Source: Ignavibacteria bacterium (GTDB lineage: Bacteria > Bacteroidota > Ignavibacteria > OLB7). Taken from it: a DNA stretch of 64,000 nucleotides. The notes below the pieces were generated by a model. It did no database searches. It saw only the letters and a list, made by a program, of their open reading frames with translations, and was not told where the DNA came from. Of this stretch, positions 9,528 to 18,321 are shown in pieces (position 1 is the first letter of the stretch; each line of letters opens with the position of its first letter). The stretch is taken from NCBI GenBank assembly GCA_020635205.1, contig JACKAE010000004.1, positions 62,001 to 126,000 of the forward strand. Direction: 5' to 3'. Both the position numbers and the translations under genes were made by a program.

Positions 9528-10562
9528 TTAGTCCCTCTCTTCCCTCTTTAAAACCTCCGCCAAAACTTGCGCGGCACTCTCAGTTTGCTCAAGTGACACA
9601 TCCATGTGGAATACAACACGGAGTGCTCCCTTAAATGCTGAGGAGATCAAAACCTCTTCTATCGCAACTTCCTTCACCAGATGATTCAGGTCTTTTCGAG
9701 GAACACGAAAGACAACGATATTGGAGTCAGGAATATCACCAGCATCCACCCCTTCAATGTCAGAGATCAACTCATGGAAACGAACTGCTTTTGCTTGATC
9801 TTCTTTCAGTCGTTCAACGTGATTGTCGAGTGCGTAAAGGCAGGCGGCTGCAAGGATTCCCGCTTGTCTCCAACCTCCGCCCCAAATTTTTCTGAACCTG
9901 TGAGCAATCTCAATAGATAGAGATGATCCGACAATCACCGATCCTACGGGAGTGCCCAGCCCTTTAGAAAAACAGAGTGAGGCTGTGTCGAACGATTGGC
10001 AGTATGTAGCAGGAGTAACTCCAGTAGCTGCTACAGCATTCCAGAGACGAGCACCATCGAGATGAGAGGCGATGCCGTGAGTTCGAGCTATTGAGTTAAT
10101 CTTCTCGATATGATTGACTGGTATTACTTTTCCTCCTTTTCTGTTGTGTGTTTGTTCTTGTGCAATAACGGAAGTTCTTGGAAGATAATAGGCTTCTTCG
10201 CGAATCGCTTTCTCAACTTGCTCTGGATCGAGACATCCCCCACTATCTTCTACTGTGTGTACCTGTATGCCTGAGAGAAGACTTGGAGCGGCTGTCTCGT
10301 AATTAAAGATGTGGCTCTCCTCCCCTAAGATCACTTCATCACCAGGTTGGGTCAGACTCTTTAAGCAGAGTTGATTCCCCATTACCCCTGTCGGAACAAA
10401 TAGCCCCCTATCCTTTCCAGTAATTTCGGCAACTCGTTCTTCAAGTCTGCTCACTGTTGGATCTTCGCCGTAAACATCATCCCCAACTTCAGCGCGAGCC
10501 ATCGCTTCTCTCATCTCAGGGGTTGGTTTTGTTACTGTATCACTTCTCAGGTCAACAATCAT
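9528..10562 (-). CDS. ltaE: Low-specificity L-threonine aldolase
   Basis: A PLP enzyme that splits L-threonine/allo-threonine into glycine and acetaldehyde (cytoplasm). The N-terminus MIVDLRSDTVTKPTPEMR and EVGDDVYGEDPTV are family signatures. The PLP lysine lies in SLCFSKGLGTPVGS, with HLDGARLWNA as the cofactor-contacting aspartate/arginine region. The length (~344 residues) is normal. The start is ATG 10562; an in-frame TTG at 10580 would add six residues. A near-consensus TATCTTCG lies about 45 bases upstream. Confidence 0.92.
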   Translation of the reverse strand: MIVDLRSDTVTKPTPEMREAMARAEVGDDVYGEDPTVSRLEERVAEITGKDRGLFVPTGVMGNQLCLKSLTQPGDEVILGEESHIFNYETAAPSLLSGIQVHTVEDSGGCLDPEQVEKAIREEAYYLPRTSVIAQEQTHNRKGGKVIPVNHIEKINSIARTHGIASHLDGARLWNAVAATGVTPATYCQSFDTASLCFSKGLGTPVGSVIVGSSLSIEIAHRFRKIWGGGWRQAGILAAACLYALDNHVERLKEDQAKAVRFHELISDIEGVDAGDIPDSNIVVFRVPRKDLNHLVKEVAIEEVLISSAFKGALRVVFHMDVSLEQTESAAQVLAEVLKREERD

Positions 10563-10863
10563 GATATAATTTTTGCTCAATTGTGGAAGAAAAGTTGAAG
10601 GGACGAAGATAGCTCTTTCAAGTCACGCTTCAATGCCTTTCATAGATCACTTCAACTGAATTGCAAGCATTCCTTTAACCTTCGAAAACCTTCGATCCCT
10701 GAAAAATTTAAAGGATTTTGTCACCTGTGCTTCAAGCAGAATCTCATTTGTTTTCTCTTGACAAGACCCCATATTTGTACCGTTCAGCGCAGGTGAAACG
10801 GCGGGAGATGAAACCTTCACACAATCTGTATGTGAAGTCTGAATTGGAGAATTAACCAAGCTA
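10563..10863. other. 301-bp divergent intergenic region (ltaE / ftsK)
   Basis: No convincing gene. It contains a direct CCTTCGA-type duplication near 10680-10695. It also has a 7-bp dyad, CTTCACA (10815-10821) and TGTGAAG (10831-10837), with a 9-base spacer. The dyad ends 26 bases before the ftsK start and could be an operator or leader hairpin. No exact TAnnTTTG box was found. Confidence 0.4.
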
Positions 10864-13701
10864 ATGGAACGATCACACGAGTTGAGTGCAGAAGACATTG
10901 CACTTGTGAGAGCAGCCTCCGGATCGAAGGAACACTCTCCACAACGTGTAAAGGGGAATGCCGATTCTTCCCGTAAACGGGTTACTCGTTCTGGAAAAAC
11001 ATCCGGGAAAGTAAACGGAACGAAGGGAAAGGTAGCAGCACAGAGTGCATCGAAAGAAGTTCAAGAAGAGCGGTTGACGCAAGTTATCGCCGTGTTGCTC
11101 GGACTCTGTAGTGTTCTCCTCTTCTTAGCTCTTATCAGCTACAGCCGACTCGACCAAGCAAATACGGATGTGGGTGTTGGGCAGCTTACTGGGTTACTTA
11201 CGAACGATCCAGATATAGCTGCACGGGCTGATACGACGGAAAATTGGCTCGGATTGATCGGAGCATTCCTCGCAAACTTTTTCTTGAATGGAACCATCGG
11301 CTGGTTCGCGTTGATTTTTCCCGGCATCTTCGGGTTGTGGTCCTATAGTGTCTTTTCTAAGAAAGATTTGGCACTAACAATGAACCGATCCCTCTTTGCC
11401 CTTCTCTTAGGACTTCTGTCTGCCTCGCTTGTTGGGACGATTAGAGAGATATATTGGTTACCACAGATTGCCTACGAGTGCACCGGAGCTGTTGGCGCTT
11501 TCATCGCCTCAATTTTAACCGGACTCATCGGTACAATCGGTGGAGTACTTCTATTAGTTGCTGCAATCACCGTAACCCTTCTCTATGCCTTCAATGCTGA
11601 TTTGCGTCAGGTTATCTCAAAAATTAGATATGCCTCCAACGTCGTGTGGACAAGGGTAGCAGGTACAGCACGGCGGATTCGTGAAGCTACTGATGGTGAT
11701 AGCCAACGGGCAGAAAAGAGTGAGGGAAGAACTCAAGCGAAAACTGTTAGCTCTAAAGAGAGTAGTGGTATTGAAATCGGAGATGAAGAACCTGCACGGA
11801 TGATTCGGCGCTTTAAAGAGACGGAACAAGCCCTCCCCCCCTCCATCCAACGACAACATTCAGAGAAAGTCGCAAGCAGAGAGAAAGAGACAGCCCCCCC
11901 GATCCGAAGAGAAAATCCGATCATCCAAACACCTGTACATGAGATTGACAGAACGGAACTATCAAATAAAAACGAAGTCGGGCGCAGCACTCCCCCCTCC
12001 CCTCTCGATCAAGGACTCCAAGTAGCAGAGGATTCGATTCAGGATCGAGATGAATCCAGAATTCTACGCAGTGAACAGGAGAGCGTGACTTTGACGCGCT
12101 CTCCTGCCGAAGAACCGGCAGAGGTAATAATGCCGAAACTGACCGTTCACGTTGAGGAGGGAGAGACTGATGCTGACCTTGAGATGAGCGAAGTTGGAAA
12201 ATTGATTGAACGCTTGAAGGATGAGCAAATAAAGTACGATCCTCCACAGATTGAACTGCTTGCGCCACAAGAAGTTCACGAGGAGGTAGAGGATAACGAG
12301 CTAAAAACCCATGCACGACTTCTGCAGGAGAAGCTCAGAACCTTCAACATCGAGATTGAGAATTTAACTGTCACCCCCGGCCCTGTTGTAACGCTCTTTG
12401 AATTTGTGCCAGCGGCTGGAATTAAGCTCTCACAAATTGAGTCGCTCGGGGATGATATTGCCCTTGCACTGAAAGCTCGAGGCATCCGAATCATTGCACC
12501 AATTCCTGGGAAGGGAACAGTAGGTGTGGAAATTCCGAACACTCATCCGGCTACTGTTCGAATCAGATCTGTTTTGAACACGACAAAGTTTCGTGAGGCT
12601 GACCTGAGGCTCCCGCTGGCACTTGGCAAAACCACTGTTGGTGAAGTCTTCTGTGCAGATCTCACGAAGATGCCTCACCTCCTGATCGCCGGTGCTACTG
12701 GGGCTGGAAAGTCCGTAGGCATCAACTCCATTTTGGCCTCACTTCTCTATAAGATGCACCCAAGTGAGTTGAAGCTGGCCATTATCGACCCGAAGAAGAT
12801 CGAGCTAACTCAATATCGGGCACTTGCAAACCACTACTTAGTCTGCTGTCCTGACATTGACGAAGACATTGTAACTGACCCACAGAATGCGGTTCTCCTG
12901 CTTAAGTCACTCGAACTTGAGATGGATCGCCGCTACGATATGCTCGCTAAGTCTGGACAGCGGAATATCTTCGACTACAACAAGAAGATTGATGAGGGAG
13001 CACTGAAACCGACCCCGGAAGCTCCACACGTAAAGCTCCCATTCATTGTGTTGATTATCGATGAGTTGGCTGACTTAATGATTACGGCTTCCAAAGAAGT
13101 TGAGGAACCGATTGCTCGCTTAGCGCAGCTTGCCCGCGCGATAGGCATTCACATGATTGTTGCCACGCAGCGCCCTTCAGTTGACGTGCTTACCGGAATG
13201 ATTAAAGCGAACTTCCCCGCTCGCATTGCCTATCAGGTAGCAACAAAAGTTGACTCGAGAACAATCCTCGACGTAAACGGAGCAGAGCAACTTCTCGGTA
13301 ATGGTGATATGCTCTACTTGCCGGGCGGACGCCCAAAGCCACTCCGGCTACAGAATGCTTTTATCACAACTGAAGAAGTAGAAGCTATCTGTGAACATAT
13401 CGGCTCGCAGAAAGGGTACTCAAATCCTTATACTCTCCCATCACTTGCCGAAAAGAAGAAAACTTCAAGCGGAGGCACATCCGATGAACGTGACGACCTA
13501 TTCGATGAGGCCGCTCATCTTGTAGTTCGCCACCAGCAAGGCTCGGTCTCGTTGTTGCAACGACGGCTGAAAGTTGGTTACGCTCGGGCTGCACGGATCG
13601 TTGATGAACTGGAAGATGCTGGTATTGTGGGTCCCTTCGACGGATCAAAAGCTCGTGAGGTTCTGCTGGAAAGCGAAGCAGAACTGGAGGCATTTTTATA
13701 G
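10864..13701 (+). CDS. ftsK: DNA translocase FtsK/SpoIIIE
   Basis: The septal hexameric DNA pump that clears and resolves chromosome ends at division. It has 945 residues. After a basic lead come four predicted membrane helices (residues ~70-260), a low-complexity charged linker (~275-440), then the RecA-like motor. The Walker A motif is GATGAGKSVG (near residue 610), Walker B is VLIIDELADLM, and ATQRPSVDVLTG is the typical sensor region. The C-terminal ~70 residues (DDLFDEAAHLVVRHQQGSVS onward) are the gamma winged helix that reads KOPS/FtsK-orienting sequences. ATG 10864 is the only good start. It is followed by two strong hairpin motifs. Confidence 0.96.
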   Translation: MERSHELSAEDIALVRAASGSKEHSPQRVKGNADSSRKRVTRSGKTSGKVNGTKGKVAAQSASKEVQEERLTQVIAVLLGLCSVLLFLALISYSRLDQANTDVGVGQLTGLLTNDPDIAARADTTENWLGLIGAFLANFFLNGTIGWFALIFPGIFGLWSYSVFSKKDLALTMNRSLFALLLGLLSASLVGTIREIYWLPQIAYECTGAVGAFIASILTGLIGTIGGVLLLVAAITVTLLYAFNADLRQVISKIRYASNVVWTRVAGTARRIREATDGDSQRAEKSEGRTQAKTVSSKESSGIEIGDEEPARMIRRFKETEQALPPSIQRQHSEKVASREKETAPPIRRENPIIQTPVHEIDRTELSNKNEVGRSTPPSPLDQGLQVAEDSIQDRDESRILRSEQESVTLTRSPAEEPAEVIMPKLTVHVEEGETDADLEMSEVGKLIERLKDEQIKYDPPQIELLAPQEVHEEVEDNELKTHARLLQEKLRTFNIEIENLTVTPGPVVTLFEFVPAAGIKLSQIESLGDDIALALKARGIRIIAPIPGKGTVGVEIPNTHPATVRIRSVLNTTKFREADLRLPLALGKTTVGEVFCADLTKMPHLLIAGATGAGKSVGINSILASLLYKMHPSELKLAIIDPKKIELTQYRALANHYLVCCPDIDEDIVTDPQNAVLLLKSLELEMDRRYDMLAKSGQRNIFDYNKKIDEGALKPTPEAPHVKLPFIVLIIDELADLMITASKEVEEPIARLAQLARAIGIHMIVATQRPSVDVLTGMIKANFPARIAYQVATKVDSRTILDVNGAEQLLGNGDMLYLPGGRPKPLRLQNAFITTEEVEAICEHIGSQKGYSNPYTLPSLAEKKKTSSGGTSDERDDLFDEAAHLVVRHQQGSVSLLQRRLKVGYARAARIVDELEDAGIVGPFDGSKAREVLLESEAELEAFL

Positions 13702-13724
13702 AACGTTTTGGTTGCAACTCTCAA

Positions 13725-13799
13725 GCCTGAATTTCCTCTCTCGTTTTTTCAGGCAGTTCACGGCACTCGGATTTGGACTACCCGAGTGCCGTGCTTTTT
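13725..13799 (+). ncRNA. Two-hairpin structured motif, copy 1 (also a rho-independent terminator)
   Basis: Hairpin 1 is GCCTGAA (13725-13731) with TTCAGGC (13748-13754); its loop contains CTCTCTCG. Hairpin 2 is a 12-bp perfect stem, CACGGCACTCGG (13759-13770) with CCGAGTGCCGTG (13782-13793). Its loop is ATTTGGACTAC, and a T-run follows (13795-13799). It lies 23 bases after ftsK and would terminate that transcript. A second copy at 13896 keeps both loops while the second stem changes in a compensated way, which suggests a conserved RNA structure. The RNA class is not recognised. Confidence 0.65.
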
Positions 13800-13895
13800 A
13801 TACACAAACAAAATTGTAAGAACCAAAAAAAATCATCCGTGAAGAAACAAATTATCGAAAGATAGAGTTATGTTGTCAAACGTAAAATTATACCC

Positions 13896-13965
13896 GCCTG
13901 ATCTCTCTCGCAATATTCAGGCTGTAAAGAGCATTCAGATTTGGACTACCTGAATGCTCTTTTTT
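13896..13965 (+). ncRNA. Two-hairpin structured motif, copy 2
   Basis: Hairpin 1 is GCCTGA (13896-13901) with TCAGGC (13917-13922); the loop contains CTCTCTCG. Hairpin 2 is AAGAGCATTCAG (13927-13938) with CTGAATGCTCTT (13950-13961). Its loop is again ATTTGGACTAC (13939-13949), followed by a T-run to 13965. Between copies, five stem positions of hairpin 2 differ and all are matched by changes in the opposite arm. No gene lies between the copies, so this copy is not simply the ftsK terminator. It may be a small RNA with its own promoter. Confidence 0.6.
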
Positions 13966-14177
13966 GTTGAGGCAAATTTTTTCTGAGTGACCGATAATAG
14001 TAAGGAACGTAGAGTCTCACCAGAATATCCTGCAGTGCAGATGATTGGGAAGGCGAAATAGTACACCAAATGAGTATGTGGGGAGGGCGATGTGAGGGTA
14101 CGGGAAGAGTGCCCGAGGACGTAGCAGGAGAAATCACGCAGGATAAGAAAATGAAGAGTTATTCTCTCTCTCCCCTG
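13966..14177. other. Intergenic stretch, no gene seen
   Basis: 212 bp between the second hairpin motif and the 3' end of the minus-strand gene. It has weak dyads (CTGCA/TGCAG near 14030 and CGGG/CCCG near 14100) and no ORF with family resemblance. Confidence 0.4.
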
Positions 14178-14855
14178 CTACACCTTCACAACACGTGTCT
14201 CAGGTTTTAGAATCTGCCTAAACTGAGAAAGCTGGACAGAGCGAATGATGATGTCAGGCTCCGAGTCAGGACGATCCTTGTACATATCAAGCTCTTCGGT
14301 GCAGGTCTCATCGTAGAAGTGAATCGTCCGCTCTGCAGTTGCAATCTCAAGCATCGGGTTGGAGACTGCTTTGGTATTTCGAAGGGAGTGGAACTTCAGA
14401 GAGGCCTCTCCAATTTGGGTTGACTTCCCGGTTGGTAGGGTAACAATCTCAAGATCGAACAAACTTTGCTGTGTCATTAACTGTGCGCAGCAGGAATTCA
14501 CAAACATTGGTGAACGTCTTCCCTCGGCTGTAACGTAGACTGTGAGTGGTTTACGTCTCCGCAACTCTCGAGAATAACTAATCAGTGTGCAAAGTCCACG
14601 CACAAACTCCGGCGAACTATCTGTGAGAACTACAGCATTGATAGAGAGAATACGTTTGATTTTCGCCTCCTGATAGAGGGCGATCAAGATTTCAGGGCGA
14701 GGGTTTACAAGACAGATGCCCTTCTTAAATGAAAGGATAGAGCCACTAACAACTCCTTCCTCATTAACAAAGACTTCCGCTTGGTGTTTTCTATCGTGCC
14801 AAACCTGTTTGCTGAACATTGCTTTTACTACGTTTGAAATTAGAAACTCGTTCAA
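14178..14855 (-). CDS. Metallo-beta-lactamase-fold (RNase Z-like) protein lacking the metal ligands
   Basis: A protein of about 225 residues whose fold cues resemble RNase Z/MBL proteins. ICLVNPRPEIL lies where these families have the LIDCGEG strand. KRILSINAVVLTDSSPEF lies where the HxHxDH metal motif should be. RKPLTVYVT resembles the KPLTIYGP segment that follows, and TIHFYDETCTEEL resembles the YISDT region. The histidine ligands of HxHxDH are absent (TDSSPEF), so hydrolase activity is unlikely. The start is uncertain: TTG 14855 lies 16 bases after fur and avoids overlap. Alternatives are ATG 14819 and an overlapping TTG 14915. It is the last gene of the cytochrome/ccm/fur run. Family assignment is inference from motif order. 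Confidence 0.55.
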   Translation of the reverse strand: MNEFLISNVVKAMFSKQVWHDRKHQAEVFVNEEGVVSGSILSFKKGICLVNPRPEILIALYQEAKIKRILSINAVVLTDSSPEFVRGLCTLISYSRELRRRKPLTVYVTAEGRRSPMFVNSCCAQLMTQQSLFDLEIVTLPTGKSTQIGEASLKFHSLRNTKAVSNPMLEIATAERTIHFYDETCTEELDMYKDRPDSEPDIIIRSVQLSQFRQILKPETRVVKV

Positions 14856-14871
14856 CCGAAGTAGTGATGAT

Positions 14872-15402
14872 TTACTGGTTATGTGGGCAATTTTTTGGAT
14901 TCTCGCACTCTGCAAAAACCTGAAATGAGTGATCCATCACTTTCAGTCCGGCATTTTCTGCTACTTGCTTGCGAATATCCATCAACTGCGGAAGGACGAA
15001 CTCTGAAATATGTCCGCAGCTCACGCAGATCAAGTGGTCGTGGTGGGGTTCGTCGAAGCGAACCTCATAGTAATTGCAATCGCTTCTGAAGTTGTGCCGG
15101 AAAATGATCTCGCTCTTCTCTAACAGTTCCAACGTAGAATAGACAGTTGCACGACTTGTACGCGACTTGTTCATTACCATCGTAGCGTACAGCTCATCGG
15201 CATTGAAGTGTCCTTTCATGTCGAGAACAGCTTCGAGCACTTTGAACCGTTCTGAGGTAATACGAAATCCCTCTTTCGCAAGATATTTCGAGAACATCTC
15301 GTGAGCATAATCTCGCTGTTCTGGAGAGAGGAATCGATCTTCCTCATGTATCTCTTTTGCAGGAGCGATAGCCGTTACTGTCCTGCTCTTTTCCATAATC
15401 AT
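14872..15402 (-). CDS. fur: Fur-family transcriptional regulator
   Basis: About 176 residues. The N-terminal winged helix includes GFRITSERFKVLEAVL and ADELYATM, with the recognition region SRATVYSTLELLE. The dimerisation/metal domain has the HHDHLICVSCG cluster and a C-terminal C-x5-C (CENPKNC), fitting a structural zinc site. Fur, PerR and Zur subtypes cannot be separated by eye. The start is ATG 15402, with a second ATG at 15396. A TTG at 15444 would overlap the ccmF stop (TTGA) and imply translational coupling. It follows ccmF directly, so it probably links haem/iron status to the cytochrome unit (inference). Confidence 0.9.
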   Translation of the reverse strand: MIMEKSRTVTAIAPAKEIHEEDRFLSPEQRDYAHEMFSKYLAKEGFRITSERFKVLEAVLDMKGHFNADELYATMVMNKSRTSRATVYSTLELLEKSEIIFRHNFRSDCNYYEVRFDEPHHDHLICVSCGHISEFVLPQLMDIRKQVAENAGLKVMDHSFQVFAECENPKNCPHNQ

Positions 15403-15440
15403 ATATGCTTCTCGTTCGGAATCGTAGTATCCAGTGCTCT

Positions 15441-17813
15441 TCAACTTACGGAATCTCTTTCTTTGCTCTCAGGTTGATCGGCAACAACAGGTTTCGCTTC
15501 AGTGCCAAGATTCTCGACTGCTTCGAGTTCTTTTCTCCGCCGGAGCATCGAGAAGAAAAAGCCAACTACCATGATTATCACTCCACCCCAGACAAAGGAG
15601 ATAAAAGGTTTTACTGAAACATCAAGAGTGATTGCCTGCTTCTCAGGGGGGGAAGGAACTCGTTCAGAAGCGAAGCGGATTCTTGCTTTTGATCGCGCAA
15701 GGTCTTCTGGATCAGCTTGTAGTTCGGCAAACCCGACCGAGATATCCGATCCTGGAAGACGATTCATCCCATATCGGCCATCTACCTGACGATAGGCGGT
15801 ATAGTAGTATGATGTATCTGGGCGAGTGATTTCGAGAACAGCACCTTGCAACTGTTCACTGGCCGCACGGCTCATGTCAAACTTCTCAAAGCGGACTTCA
15901 ATGGCAGAATCTTGGGGAACAGGAGTTTTCTCCCCCTTTGTGAGAACTACAGTTGGGTCGCCGCCAATCCCTTCGAGTGACTTAGGTGAGATGTAAATAT
16001 CTCCCGTTACGTTGTAGACAATTCCTGGTTCGAGAAATGCTTGTTGCCGTTGATTGAAATCACTCCAGAAAATTACTGGACGGACAATCTGCTCGGAACC
16101 ATCTTTCTCAAGTTTGATTTTGAACTCAAACTTCTCCCGATCAAGTTTTTCCCGTTCAATTGTATCTCTACCAACAAAAGATGTCTGATACCCAAACACC
16201 TCCTTCGTATCCCCTTCGGATAATTGTACGTGCTCGGTAACGCTATAGCGTGATGTGAAGATGACACCAACGACTAAGAAGGCGACGCCAGCGTGAGCTA
16301 CGTATGCCCCCGCCATTCGCCAATTTGCTCGGAGATAGCGGACTGCTTCAATCGTATTAATTGTGAGAGCGAAGAGTGCACCGAACATGAGGAGTGTGAA
16401 GATAGGATCGGTAACGCCACCGAAAACCGCCACAAGAAGTGTGGCCACGAGAGCAATTGGAACTGTGAGCATCAAGCTCTTCTTGAGTTCGGTAGCAGAT
16501 GTGTTCTTCCACTTCAAGGAAATACTCAGCGCATTTATTATGACGATAGCTAAGCCGATCCAGATGTGGGTGTTGTTGTAGAAGGACATATCAATCTTTG
16601 CCTTCGGTTTCCCGATGAGTGGCATCAGAATTGGCCAACTTGTTCCAACCAAAATCACAAAAGCGGAGGCCAGAAGGATGGCCGAGCCGATACCAAGCCA
16701 ATTCTCCCGCGACATCAACTTCAGCTCAAGCGTTTGTGATGACAAGTCTTTCCAACGGAAAATGAGTGCGCTGAGTCCAGCTAAAAAGAAGGTGAGGAGA
16801 ATGATTAACAAGACTGCGTAAACAAAATTTCCGGGCGTGACAAAGCTGTGGACTGAAGTATCGTCCAACACACCGGAACGGGTGAGAAATGTAGAGTAGA
16901 GAATTCCAGAGAAAGCGCAGACTGCGAGAACAAAGTTCGTTCTTACAAGTCCACCAATTTTCTTCGTAACTCCCCTCTGAACAACTCCGGTTCGCTTCTG
17001 AACAATCATCGTGTGAACCAGAGCTACGCAAATCAGCCAGGGGATCAACGAAGAGTTCTCAACCGGATCCCACGCCCAGTATCCACCCCACCCTAACGTC
17101 TCGTAAGCCCACCAACCGCCGAGCATGATACCGAAGCCGAGAACCATTGAGGCAAACAACGTCCACGGAAGGGCAACAGTAATCCACCGCTGATAATCTC
17201 GGCGTATTAACCCAGCTATCGCAAAGACGAAGGGAACCGTCATCGCCGCAAATCCTGTAAAGAGTATGGGTGGGTGGATTGTAATCCAAAGGTTCTCAAG
17301 CTGAGGATTTAATCCTCTCCCATCCTTCGGCACAAAGTCTGCCGGGAGCATTTGGTCTGGAAAGGCTGCGAAGACTGTATCGAACGGAGAGTCGACCACG
17401 AGAATCAAGAGTAGCAGAACAATCACGAACATGTAAACTGACATCGCCTCAGCTTCATAACGGTAACGTTGCGCGTAGCCGAGCACGAAAACCCCAATCA
17501 ACGTTGTCAGCAACGTCCAAAGGATAAAGCTCCCCTCCTGCCCTGAGTAGAATGCAGCAACGAGGAAGGGACGAGCTAAACTCATCGAAGAGTGTGCCCA
17601 GACGTAGTGATACTCGAACCTGTGGTTCAGTATCAAGTACATCAGGATAGCGCAGGCAAACATGACAGCAAAAACCATCACGTAGAATCCACTTCGGGCA
17701 ATGTTCAGTGATGTTTCCGATGGTTTTCGGATTGCCCTGAGATAGTTGACACCAGAGAGAATTCCGGCGGAGAATCCAAGTGCTAAGAGAAACGAGCCGA
17801 TGTGGCCGGCCAT
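15441..17813 (-). CDS. ccmF: Cytochrome c haem lyase subunit CcmF
   Basis: An integral inner-membrane protein that takes haem from CcmE and attaches it to apocytochrome c (System I). It has 790 residues and many membrane helices. The WWD domain is visible as GGWWAYETLGWGGYWAWDPV, with WITIHPPILFTGF and FLTRSGVLDDTSVHSF around it supplying the haem-facing histidines. A periplasmic domain precedes the last helix near residue ~740, and the C-terminal tail is charged. The length exceeds the ~650 of E. coli CcmF. ATG 17813 follows a heptamer array by eight bases. Members of the CcmF/NrfE/CcsA superfamily are similar, but the context favours CcmF. Confidence 0.93.
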   Translation of the reverse strand: MAGHIGSFLLALGFSAGILSGVNYLRAIRKPSETSLNIARSGFYVMVFAVMFACAILMYLILNHRFEYHYVWAHSSMSLARPFLVAAFYSGQEGSFILWTLLTTLIGVFVLGYAQRYRYEAEAMSVYMFVIVLLLLILVVDSPFDTVFAAFPDQMLPADFVPKDGRGLNPQLENLWITIHPPILFTGFAAMTVPFVFAIAGLIRRDYQRWITVALPWTLFASMVLGFGIMLGGWWAYETLGWGGYWAWDPVENSSLIPWLICVALVHTMIVQKRTGVVQRGVTKKIGGLVRTNFVLAVCAFSGILYSTFLTRSGVLDDTSVHSFVTPGNFVYAVLLIILLTFFLAGLSALIFRWKDLSSQTLELKLMSRENWLGIGSAILLASAFVILVGTSWPILMPLIGKPKAKIDMSFYNNTHIWIGLAIVIINALSISLKWKNTSATELKKSLMLTVPIALVATLLVAVFGGVTDPIFTLLMFGALFALTINTIEAVRYLRANWRMAGAYVAHAGVAFLVVGVIFTSRYSVTEHVQLSEGDTKEVFGYQTSFVGRDTIEREKLDREKFEFKIKLEKDGSEQIVRPVIFWSDFNQRQQAFLEPGIVYNVTGDIYISPKSLEGIGGDPTVVLTKGEKTPVPQDSAIEVRFEKFDMSRAASEQLQGAVLEITRPDTSYYYTAYRQVDGRYGMNRLPGSDISVGFAELQADPEDLARSKARIRFASERVPSPPEKQAITLDVSVKPFISFVWGGVIIMVVGFFFSMLRRRKELEAVENLGTEAKPVVADQPESKERDSVS

Positions 17814-17821
17814 AAGGTTAA

Positions 17822-17849
17822 GTCAAAATGAAAATTTCAAAGTTCAAAA
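17822..17849 (-). repeat. Heptamer repeat array upstream of ccmF
   Basis: On the minus strand the units are TTTTGAA, CTTTGAA, ATTTTCA, TTTTGAC (17849 to 17822). They end eight bases before the ccmF start codon. The T-rich strand is the ccmF sense strand. Confidence 0.65.
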
Positions 17850-17945
17850 TTGAGAGTGAGACAGGGAGAGTGTTGACCAGTAATTCTGTGAGATAAAAGC
17901 TCGAAGAGACCTTCCCCACTATCCACTTCTCTTATTGGGGGTCAA

Positions 17946-18308
17946 TCAATCCTTCAGAAAAATCTGCTTGGCCTTGAAACAAGGTCCCTCACCATCGCTG
18001 CACATGTGGCCAACAACTTCCACTCTCTCTGCTGCTGAAATCTTATCAGCAGTTATTGGCTCCTCCCCCTCGTAAACAACACGCTCTTTCGTCCCCTCCT
18101 CATCAGTCATAAAGAAGGAGAGACCTTCTTCACTCGAATTTCCGATTGCCACCGGCTCACCACTCACCATTACCCGTTTGGTATGGTCATCTTCAAGACC
18201 GGCCTTTGCGAATGAGAGTTCGGGCAAGTCGGAAAAGCGCCCAGCATACCAAAGGGTGAGTGGAATAAACACGATCAACGCTCCGAAATACCAATAACGT
18301 CGTTTCAT
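17946..18308 (-). CDS. Truncated CcmE-like OB-fold protein without the haem-binding tail
   Basis: 120 residues: one N-terminal membrane anchor (residues ~5-22) and a CcmE-like beta-rich domain (VMVSGEPVAIG ... RVEVVGHMC). When matched to the neighbouring CcmE, its last residues FKAKQIFLKD align with the strand that leads to the haem-attachment cysteine. The protein stops at exactly that point, so there is neither a CxxxY nor an HxxxY motif. It has H101, C103 and C110, which could bind a metal or haem differently. It lies 13 bases after ccmE. Probably an accessory or regulatory paralogue (inference). Confidence 0.6.
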   Translation of the reverse strand: MKRRYWYFGALIVFIPLTLWYAGRFSDLPELSFAKAGLEDDHTKRVMVSGEPVAIGNSSEEGLSFFMTDEEGTKERVVYEGEEPITADKISAAERVEVVGHMCSDGEGPCFKAKQIFLKD

Positions 18309-18321
18309 CTGAGCATTGGAT

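Noticed and set aside
10647..10898. 83-residue minus-strand ORF between ltaE and ftsK
   Set aside because: It overlaps the ftsK start and its promoter region and resembles no protein family.
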